From the NCBI GenBank assembly GCA_026710795.1, contig JAPOQK010000114.1, forward strand, positions 1 to 51,194: a stretch of DNA of 51,194 bases, in the 5' to 3' direction. This stretch comes from Candidatus Poribacteria bacterium. Lineage in GTDB: Bacteria; Poribacteria; WGA-4E; WGA-3G. Positions 1 through 7,800 of this stretch are shown piece after piece (positions within the stretch are counted from its first letter, which is position 1; each line of letters starts with the position of its first letter). Under the pieces are notes generated by a model, which had not been told where the DNA came from, searched no databases, and worked only from the letters and a program-made list of their open reading frames with translations. Both the position numbers and the translations under genes were made by a program.

Positions 1-1305
1 AATGTTATTGATGTAAAAGGGGGGTCTCATCAATCAATTATCAAAAATCAGGACTTTCATAAATATCTTACAAACATAATAAAAGGAACAGAACAAATTT
101 CAGCATTCATAAACCTTGAAGTTGTTATAGAACCCTTTATGAATACAATACAAGAGGAATTGCAATCAACAATTGACAGCATCCAAAGCGATCCCGATTC
201 AATGGGAGCAATTCCCTTCATGGAAGGAATGTTTGGAACTGTGGTTGATTTATTAGATGACCTTAAATCTTTTAGTCTTTCTATACAAATAGATGGCACT
301 GATGTTCAACTTAGCCAATTCTTGCAATTTACTAAGGATGGTAAGGTTCAAGCAGTTTTAGAAAAGATGAAACCGGGTGAAATGACACTTCTCAATGATT
401 TGCCAAATTCTTCATTCATGAGTGGTGGATTTAATATAAATCAGCAGATGATATATGACTGGGTTATGTTATGGATAAATGCTCTTACTTCTAATGATGC
501 TGACGTAGGTGTAGAAATTGATAAAGAGAAATTAGAAAATCTATTTCAAGAGATGAATGATTTTTACGATGCTTTGGGAGATGAGTCAAGTCTATCTGTC
601 AATTTAAATGATACTTTTATGCCTGATTATCTTGTCATCTATGAATTAAAAGATGAACAGAAAATGATGAAATACATGGATGAAAAGTTTTTAGAACAGA
701 TGCAAAATTCGGTTAAGATTATGCGGGATACAATGGGAGACTCCCCACAATTAAGTATGTATGATGGCGCATATGTTGGCAACCCAATTATCTATAACGA
801 TGTTGAAATAAAGACATTTGTCTTTCCAAACTTTGGTAATGTATTCGCTGACACGCCACCAGAACTCGCCATGTTTTTTCCAGATGAGTGGAATATCTCT
901 TATGCAATCTCAGAAGGATTATTATATTTAGGATTTGGGGGAACACAGCAGATACAAGCAACACTTGATAGTAAAGCAAAACTTACAGAAAGTATTGCAG
1001 AGAATGTTAGTTATCAAAATCTGTTAACGAAATTGGGTACAGATAATAATCTACTTCTTGGTATATCACCCTTGACAACTGCGAAAAGCATTACCGATAT
1101 AGTTTCAAATGCACAACCAGATGCAGCTGGTGAAATGAATATGTTCTTAGGTATTCTTTTGGGTATACCGGAAAATTATAGTATTGGAATATCTGCAAAA
1201 GTTCATGATGGTGGAATTGGCACGAAACTACTCGTTACACTTGGTGACTTTAGACAATTGATTCAGACAATAACAATGTTGTCTGGAATGGAACAGATGC
1301 AATAG
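1..1305 (+). CDS. Uncharacterised protein, 5' end outside the window
   Basis: The reading frame is already open at the first base and runs to a TAG at 1303-1305, so the gene starts upstream of the window. The ATG at 139 is internal, not a proven start. At least 434 residues are visible. They are acidic and rich in Met, Asp and Leu, with no membrane segment or recognisable catalytic motif in this part. The style (long soluble alternating strands and helices, ending near a Met-rich MEQMQ tail) resembles large exported proteins of the DUF3352 kind, but I cannot assign a family from the sequence alone. A strong intrinsic terminator follows 15 bases after the stop codon, so transcription probably ends here and the next gene is a separate unit. 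Confidence 0.75.
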   Translation, partial: NVIDVKGGSHQSIIKNQDFHKYLTNIIKGTEQISAFINLEVVIEPFMNTIQEELQSTIDSIQSDPDSMGAIPFMEGMFGTVVDLLDDLKSFSLSIQIDGTDVQLSQFLQFTKDGKVQAVLEKMKPGEMTLLNDLPNSSFMSGGFNINQQMIYDWVMLWINALTSNDADVGVEIDKEKLENLFQEMNDFYDALGDESSLSVNLNDTFMPDYLVIYELKDEQKMMKYMDEKFLEQMQNSVKIMRDTMGDSPQLSMYDGAYVGNPIIYNDVEIKTFVFPNFGNVFADTPPELAMFFPDEWNISYAISEGLLYLGFGGTQQIQATLDSKAKLTESIAENVSYQNLLTKLGTDNNLLLGISPLTTAKSITDIVSNAQPDAAGEMNMFLGILLGIPENYSIGISAKVHDGGIGTKLLVTLGDFRQLIQTITMLSGMEQMQ

Positions 1306-1320
1306 TTATTTGTTTTACAC

Positions 1321-1350
1321 GCCCACATGTAAATGTGGGCATTTTTTTTT
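1321..1350 (+). terminator. Rho-independent terminator
   Basis: A perfect 8-bp stem GCCCACAT / ATGTGGGC with a GTAA tetraloop is followed by a run of nine T. It sits just after the stop codon of the preceding gene. Confidence 0.92.
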
Positions 1351-1399
1351 ATTCTATTTATTTGTAACCTGTGGTAACATACTTGAATTATCATGCTAT

Positions 1400-1428
1400 A
1401 GCACACGGTTAGGAGGGAACCGTTTGCT
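1400..1428 (+). promoter_or_regulatory. Hairpin presenting AGGAGGG in its loop, porin 5' leader
   Basis: AGCACACGGTT (1400-1410) pairs with AACCGTTTGCT (1418-1428) with one mismatch. This gives an 11-bp stem with a 7-base loop reading AGGAGGG. The loop is a full Shine-Dalgarno sequence and also contains the AGGA core that CsrA-type regulators recognise in hairpin loops. It lies 61 bases before the supported porin start at 1489. The structure is seen in the sequence; a regulatory role is inferred. Confidence 0.4.
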
Positions 1429-1477
1429 GTTGCATCCATTTCTGTCTATACCCTCTATATGGCTATTAACAACCTAA
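1424..1477 (+). CDS. Possible 17-residue leader peptide upstream of the porin
   Basis: A TTG codon at 1424 lies six bases after the AGGAGGG of the hairpin loop. It opens a 17-codon frame encoding a hydrophobic peptide, (M)LLHPFLSIPSIWLLTT. The TAA at 1475-1477 overlaps the AAGGAG Shine-Dalgarno of the porin gene (1476-1481). Such an arrangement would couple leader translation to porin translation. The frame is short and starts with TTG, so it could be chance. The spacing from an unusually strong ribosome binding site is the main argument for it. Confidence 0.25.
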   Translation: MLLHPFLSIPSIWLLTT

Positions 1478-1488
1478 GGAGAGGCTTG

Positions 1489-2790
1489 ATGTACAATCAT
1501 ACAAGATACTTCCAATTAAATTTCAACAGTTGGAAATATCAATATTTATTCGGTTTAGTTATCGCGCTATTGTTGTTATTTATACCATTAGCGAACTCTG
1601 ATACTACCGAAGAAACAAATGATGCCGCAGAGGTAAAGAAAAGTCCTATCAAAATTGGTGGGGCATTGCGTGTTAACTATGTCTATGGATCTTATGGTGA
1701 TGAAGAAAATCCACATCCACGTGGTGAAGATATCGGTGACGCTGACCTTGAAATTTTTCGTTTGAATGCTGATGTCGATTATCAAAACATCATTAGTAGG
1801 ATTGAATACCGATGGTATGATTCCTATAGTATGATACACACCGCATGGTTAGGGTATAATTTAGATGATTTAGGAACGGTTAAAGCAGGCATAGTTCGTG
1901 CTCCATTCGGTCCAACTGCATACGGTGTTTCTACAAGCTGGTTTTTTGACCAGCATTTTTATGTTGGACTTGCAGATGATCCAGATGTTGGTATCACATG
2001 GAATGGAACATTTGATAAATTGGCTCTTGATTTAGGATTCTTCCTTATGAGCGAACCCCAAACCTTTGGTGGCAGCCTTAACAGTTCACGGTATGGTTAT
2101 GATGTTGTAAAATGGGAAGAACATGCTGATGCAGATGGAAACGTTGAATGGGGAGCAGGAGAAAACGGATATGATGAGCAGCTTCAATTCAACCTTCGCA
2201 CTATTTATACACTTGCAGATGTCGCAGATGTTGGTGTATCACTTCAATACGGAATGCTGAAAGCTACAAATGTTGGTGACGATGAGAGTGGTAGCCACTA
2301 TGCACTATCTGCACACATGAAGAATGCTGTTGCAGACTTTACTCTTTATTCCCAATTTACCTATTACACACACAATATCGCTGAGGAAACACCTTGGGGG
2401 ACAGGTGACCTTATTCCAATGGGTGCTTACGACTTTGCTTGGCCCATCGCATCAGAAGGATTAGTACCTGCATTATCACTCCGATATGGTGGTATAGACA
2501 CATCAGGTATTTCATGGATTGACAGCCTTACTCCTTATGTGGAGTGGAGCACTGTCCTCAAAACTGTTGAAGAATACAATGCAAGTACGCTTGTGACAAT
2601 CGGTGCAAGTTGGACCATTTTGGGTGCCCTATATTTGCATAGTGATGTAGCACTTACGGATGGTAACTTCTTTGTAGGAAATACAGATGATAGCTACAAC
2701 AATATCCTTACAGGGGTTAATCACGTTGGTGCCAACGGTAACAATACATGGCATTGGCGGCTTAATTTCAACTTCGGTTATTATTTCTAA
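1489..2790 (+). CDS. Outer-membrane beta-barrel porin-like protein
   Basis: A 433-residue protein. I chose the ATG at 1489, not the one at 1459, because AAGGAGAGG (1476-1484) is correctly spaced before it and because it gives a clean export signal. That signal is a basic start, a hydrophobic core LVIALLLLFIPLA and a likely cut near ANS/DTT. The mature part has repeated aromatic, amphipathic beta strands, starts with KIGGALRVNYVYG and ends NFNFGYYF. A C-terminal Phe and this strand pattern are typical of outer-membrane barrels. The central part (TVKAGIVRAPFGPTAYG) resembles phosphate-selective porin O/P-like proteins. The next gene encodes a BCCT transporter, so it may be the outer-membrane entry route for the same osmolyte; that pairing is inference. 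Substrate is unknown. Confidence 0.7.
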   Translation: MYNHTRYFQLNFNSWKYQYLFGLVIALLLLFIPLANSDTTEETNDAAEVKKSPIKIGGALRVNYVYGSYGDEENPHPRGEDIGDADLEIFRLNADVDYQNIISRIEYRWYDSYSMIHTAWLGYNLDDLGTVKAGIVRAPFGPTAYGVSTSWFFDQHFYVGLADDPDVGITWNGTFDKLALDLGFFLMSEPQTFGGSLNSSRYGYDVVKWEEHADADGNVEWGAGENGYDEQLQFNLRTIYTLADVADVGVSLQYGMLKATNVGDDESGSHYALSAHMKNAVADFTLYSQFTYYTHNIAEETPWGTGDLIPMGAYDFAWPIASEGLVPALSLRYGGIDTSGISWIDSLTPYVEWSTVLKTVEEYNASTLVTIGASWTILGALYLHSDVALTDGNFFVGNTDDSYNNILTGVNHVGANGNNTWHWRLNFNFGYYF

Positions 2791-2815
2791 TCGGTTATAT
2801 AACCATCAAATAAAG

Positions 2816-2834
2816 GCGCGCTTTGTAAGCGCGC
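2816..2834 (+). promoter_or_regulatory. Intercistronic GC-rich hairpin
   Basis: GCGCGCTT / AAGCGCGC form a perfect 8-bp stem with a TGT loop, unusually GC-rich for this region. No T-run follows, so it is not a classical terminator. It may stabilise the upstream porin message or act as a partial terminator between the porin and the transporter gene. Confidence 0.5.
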
Positions 2835-2862
2835 ACTTTCTCTCATAAAGGAGAATCTTGAA

Positions 2863-4509
2863 ATGAACGAAGAAGGAAAACAACCCCAACAGATGCCACA
2901 TCAGATAGATGAAGGTCAGTACAAGAAACTATTGGGTTTAGACATTTACTTGACTCCTGTATTCGTAATTTCCAGTATCACGATTATTATTTTTATCGCA
3001 GGCTCACTGATCTTTCAAGAGCAAGCGACAACGCTTTTTGGTAATCTTAGAGTCTGGCTTACTACAAACCTTGACTGGCTGTTCATGAGTACTGCCAACC
3101 TCGTCTTTCTCTTTTGTCTATTTGTAGCACTCTCCCCACTTGGTAAAATCCGGTTAGGTGGCACGGAGGCGAAACCTGAATTTTCATACTTAACTTGGAT
3201 TGCTATGCTTTTTGCTGCAGGTGTAGGTATTGGTCTTCTCTTCTTTGGCGTGTCTGAACCGGTTACCTATTTTCAAGGTGGTTCCTATTCGCCACTGGGC
3301 ATAGAAACGGTTTACGACGCAAATACGGCATACAACGCTGAAAATGTCCCTGACATGGGAGAACCCGCAGTTCAAGCAGCGACATCTTTAGGTATAGCAG
3401 CAACAGTCTTTCACTGGGGATTACAAGGCTGGGCAATCTATGGAGTCGTAGGACTCGCTCTCGCATTTTATGCATACAACCGAGGTTTGCCTCTCCTCAT
3501 CCGCTCCGCATTTTATCCCATATTCGGTGACCGGATTTGGGGTTGGACCGGACACATAATTGATACTTTCGCTATATTTGCTGGTATCTTTGGACTCGCA
3601 ACATCACTCGGTTTAGGAGTACAACAGGTAACATCTGGACTTAACTACCTGTTTGGAATACCAGCGAACAATCTCACGATGGTCCTGTTGATTGTAGTGA
3701 TTACATCTATTGCTCTTGCTTCGGTGATGACCGGGATTAATGTCGGTATCAAACGTCTCAGTCAATTCAACGTAATTCTTGCGTTTATTTTGTTGTTAAC
3801 AATCTTTGTTCTCGGTCCAACACGATACATTTTTCAAAGTATGTTTGCCGGACTTGGAGACTATGTCATGAAGATTGTACCGTTAAGCAACTGGGTTGGA
3901 CGCGAAGACACTGCGTTCCTTCACGATTGGACAACTTTCTACTGGGCATGGTGGATTGCTTGGGCTCCGTTTATAGGAACATTCATTGCTCGCATTTCCA
4001 AAGGACGAACAGTTCGAGAATTCGTATTCTTTGTCCTGTTTCTACCGACATTATTATGTTTGATCTGGTTTGGTGCATTTGGTGGCACTGCTCTCCATCA
4101 GTTTCTCACTGCAGGGCTCACGGGTGTTACCGAAGAAGTTGAGGCATATAATTACCCACTTGCTCTATTCAAAATGTTTGAAGGACTCCCGTGGACAACA
4201 CTGCTTTCCTGTGTCGCAATGACATTGACAATCGTCTTTTTCGTTACCTCGTCAGATTCCGGTTCTTTGATTATTGACATCATTGCAGCTGGCGGTAAGG
4301 TTGATGCACCTATTCCACAACGTGTATTCTGGTGTACTGTGGAAGGATTAGTCGCAATCGCATTGCTACTTGGGGGAGGACTGAAGGCTTTACAAGCTGC
4401 TTCACTTGTAACAGGTTTTCCTTTTGCAATTGTGTTAATAGGAATGGGGGCTTGTGTCTTAGTTGGTCTTATTGATGAACACCGTAAATTACAACAGGAG
4501 AATATGTAA
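2863..4509 (+). CDS. BCCT family betaine/carnitine/choline transporter
   Basis: A 548-residue polytopic membrane protein, the usual size for the BCCT family, with about twelve hydrophobic segments. The glycine-rich substrate-binding stretch AGVGIGLLFFGVSEP is at residues 119-133. The family signature YWAWWIAWAPFIGTFIARIS, whose Trp residues line the trimethylammonium site, is near residues 360-379. VTSSDSGSLIID follows near residue 461. These proteins use sodium or proton gradients to import compounds such as glycine betaine, choline or carnitine across the inner membrane. The start is set by AAAGGAG at 2847-2853. The long regulatory C-terminal tail of BetP-type osmosensors is absent; the protein ends soon after the last membrane segment. 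The exact substrate cannot be read from the sequence. Confidence 0.95.
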   Translation: MNEEGKQPQQMPHQIDEGQYKKLLGLDIYLTPVFVISSITIIIFIAGSLIFQEQATTLFGNLRVWLTTNLDWLFMSTANLVFLFCLFVALSPLGKIRLGGTEAKPEFSYLTWIAMLFAAGVGIGLLFFGVSEPVTYFQGGSYSPLGIETVYDANTAYNAENVPDMGEPAVQAATSLGIAATVFHWGLQGWAIYGVVGLALAFYAYNRGLPLLIRSAFYPIFGDRIWGWTGHIIDTFAIFAGIFGLATSLGLGVQQVTSGLNYLFGIPANNLTMVLLIVVITSIALASVMTGINVGIKRLSQFNVILAFILLLTIFVLGPTRYIFQSMFAGLGDYVMKIVPLSNWVGREDTAFLHDWTTFYWAWWIAWAPFIGTFIARISKGRTVREFVFFVLFLPTLLCLIWFGAFGGTALHQFLTAGLTGVTEEVEAYNYPLALFKMFEGLPWTTLLSCVAMTLTIVFFVTSSDSGSLIIDIIAAGGKVDAPIPQRVFWCTVEGLVAIALLLGGGLKALQAASLVTGFPFAIVLIGMGACVLVGLIDEHRKLQQENM

Positions 4510-4538
4510 TTTTATCAGGTACTACCTGAAACCAATTG

Positions 4539-4576
4539 TAGTGATGGACGATATTTTCGTTCATCACTATTTTTTT
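4539..4576 (+). terminator. Rho-independent terminator after the BCCT gene
   Basis: TAGTGATGGACGA (4539-4551) pairs with TCGTTCATCACTA (4557-4569), 13 bp with one G-T wobble and a TATTT loop. A run of seven T follows directly. Confidence 0.9.
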
Positions 4577-4626
4577 ATATCAAATGAATAATTCGTATAT
4601 ATGTTGATCTTCCACTCACTCCACTC

Positions 4627-4755
4627 ATGGCTCAGGAACTAACCTTAGAACTATTTGCCGGACAGACTGTGGAGAAACAGGAAATGACCGATATAGTAGT
4701 GTTAACACATTTCGAACGCGGTGGAAGACCTGTTCGATTTAACAGAATCCAATAA
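4627..4755 (+). CDS. Possible 42-residue small protein or gene remnant
   Basis: An ATG at 4627 opens a frame of 42 codons ending with TAA at 4753-4755. It begins MAQELTLELFAGQTVEKQEM and ends RPVRFNRIQ. The composition looks protein-like, with balanced charge and ordinary codons. However, no Shine-Dalgarno sequence precedes it and it lies just downstream of a terminator. I do not recognise it. It could be a real small gene, the stub of a decayed longer gene, or chance. Confidence 0.3.
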   Translation: MAQELTLELFAGQTVEKQEMTDIVVLTHFERGGRPVRFNRIQ

Positions 4756-4847
4756 CTCAGCATTAACATAATTAAAGCAATCTGGAAAGGCAGAACATCT
4801 TATGTCAGGTATCTGGACTATTACTTCATAATGTGAAATTAGTTCAA

Positions 4848-7800
4848 TTACTCAGGTTTCCACCAAGGGGCAAGTCTGGGAGGCGAACCGGAACCAAGTT
4901 TTTCACCTCGACAATATTCACTAAGTTTCCTGCCAAAGATTTCAATATTTTGTCGTGTCTTTGAGGAGTTACCCCAACGAATCCAGAATCGGTCAACAAG
5001 AGCAATAAATTTGGGATCAATGTATTGTGATTCAGAAATGAGTCCTAATTCTTTTTCAATTTGGCGATGCCACCATCGAGCAGTAGGCGACAATGCGGGT
5101 TGAATTAACTCAAAGACAGCGGAAATACGAAAAAGATTACGGCTTTGTAATGCTTCTCTGTAGACTTCTTGGCAACTACGTTCTTGTTGGGCAACTTCGT
5201 ACGCCCATGCAGCGTGTCCACGAACCCATAGACTTGGATCATCTGATTTCAACTGATTGAGCAATTCAATCACTTCATCAGATCCAAACCACGGTAAAAT
5301 GGAAACTGCAAGATTACGCTGTTTGGCATATTGACTATTTAAATATTCCTGTGTTACTAAATTCCATAATTCCTCTTTACCTCCTCCAGACAAAGCAGCA
5401 ATTGTCATAAACAATATTTCTTGATCGTTTTTACATTCCTCTAAAAGAGTGCGTCTATGTTGAACATGTTGTGGTGTATTACATTGTGCCACTTTCCAAA
5501 ATTGAGCAAGAATAGTCTCTACTCCATATTGATTTGTATAAATCGTTCTAACAATTTCAGCACTCCATTGTCGATAGAATTTCAGTGCTGTTTCAGGTTG
5601 GAAACGTAGTAACAGACAATAGATAACATCTGTAAAGCGACTTAAAGACTGTTGATACGCTGGGGATTCAGAAAGACTGGTTAGATATTTTGTTGATAGA
5701 TATAAAAAATCAACATGATTTTGTTCTGCCCAAACTTGATAAACTTCTCGGTTGATCTCAAACAATTCCTCTTGGACAGGATTTGAATTTCCTTCATTTC
5801 GATTAAGTATTGAAAACACCCATTCCATAAGGTCCTTGCCCCACTGAGAAAGATCGTCCTTGCGATCAGGTGTACATAGAAAAGATCCTATAATCTCAGT
5901 AGGCAGAAAAGACCTTAGCAATTCATAAGAAGGAACATCCTTACCGTCATAAGATCCGATTATCCATCTTCTACCGTTCTTTGAAAATAGATGTTTTTGT
6001 ATATTTTCATCAATTAATATCTCGTCCAAAAATAGTTTTGGACGAGATAATGCTAACCCCAACATAGGAAATGTTCCAATTGAATCGGGTTTTCTCATCT
6101 TTAAATCTTCCAAAGCATACTTTACTGTTCTATCCTCAACTTTAGATTCAGAAGCAAATAGTACGCACCAATATTTCTCCTCCGAGAATTCTTCTGATGT
6201 GGGGTCAGACGTGTTCTGATCTTCATGTGACGATTCTCGGTGTTCTTCTAATTTCTTCTGTGCCAATTCTACTATTGAAGCCGGTAACAGGTACTCAAAT
6301 ATATAAGGCAATGACTCGTAACAGATAGAAGATCTGAGTGGTTCGTGAGAAGCCAGAAATATAAACCAATCTACCAGTATTTCATCTGATGCACAAAATA
6401 AGAGTGTTTCTGTTAACAAGTATGTTAACCAAGTAACATCCGAATAAACATCATCACCTTGAGCAAGTAGTTCCTTCATTCCAAGAATTGTTAATGTAAT
6501 TTTCTTGCGATCTTCCGGTTTAAAAATAAGTCCTTGGATTGACAATAGTTTAAACTGTGCCCATCTTTGATTCAGCGTGTTTAGTTTAATACTGCAGGCA
6601 AGTTCGGCGTATCCTTCAGGATCATTCTTGGAAACCCATGGTAATAGGTTTTGTATACAAGAATCTTCAAGTGTGGCACCAACACCTGTACCCAATTCAG
6701 CATTTTTTGATATGTACTGTAGCAGCTCTTCGATTTTAACTAAATCATCATCACGTAAAACCGGTAAGTCTGAACGAACTGCTAAAAAATCAAGACCGAG
6801 GTAATTACCATTGACATTTGCAGCAGGTGAGTCGTCTTTTAATAACTTTTCTTGGGCACGAATACGATCAATATAGGGTTTAATATTCCTGTTCCATTGT
6901 TCAGCAAATTCTCTCTGTTTTTTGTTCTCCTCAGAAGATGGACGCTGAAGTGGTTCAGGTAACTTCACCTGCTTAAGTTCATTTGCTAAACCACACATTC
7001 CTGCTAACAATGATTCGTCGGATTGAGTTTTTTCTTCTAAGGAAATTAGATCGTCTAAAATTGCTTCAGTGTATACCCATCTAACTAACCTACCTATATT
7101 TTCGTTAAGCCGTGGTCTCATTTCATGAATTGTATAACAATGAGCAAGTGCGGATAGAAATTGACGTTCAGGTCTTTGGGACAAAATCGATAGTGCTGCT
7201 GTTGCTAATCGGGTGTTTGTATAGTGCAACGTTGGATATGGTAGATCTTCAGGATCAATATCATCACCAATTATATGTTCATCAGTGTATTGAGGTAATA
7301 ACCATTTTGTGAGATAAGATTCTAAGTGATTAATCTGACCTTTTTTGTTTCGCCAGACTTTTGCCAATGGCTCAATAAGTGCATCCTCCTCATTTGGTGA
7401 AATTTGATATAGAAATTTTGCTTCAACAAGTTGTGCATAAGCATTAGTATCTTTTTCTGCCCAGAAAGAAATACGTTCCTTTGTAATCTGTGCATTATGG
7501 CTATTGGACCAAGCAAACATCAACGCAGCCCGTTTTTGTGAAAGCTGATCATGTGATATATCTGAATCCGGAGAAATTGCAGTGATTTGTAGTGCAGCAA
7601 ATAGGGCTTCTGTTCTTAGATCTTCTGAAGGTATTGGCTCCAAAGCATTCTGGAAGTCTTTTGCAAAATCTATTACTTCAGTAAACTCTATATAATCAAA
7701 CAGTTTTGTAAGGTAAAGTGCCCAACACAATATAACGTGGTCTGCACTTAACTCTGCCTGAAATTTGCTTGTATTAGTGGTAATGCGCTGTTCTTCCAAA

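Larger units (their letters stand above)
4510..4847. other. Convergent intergenic region
   Basis: The region lies between the BCCT gene and the convergent minus-strand STAND gene. It holds a small inverted repeat TCAGGT/ACCTGA at 4515-4529, a clear terminator at 4539-4576 and a doubtful 42-codon frame at 4627-4755. Nothing recognisable is seen in 4756-4847. Confidence 0.7.
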
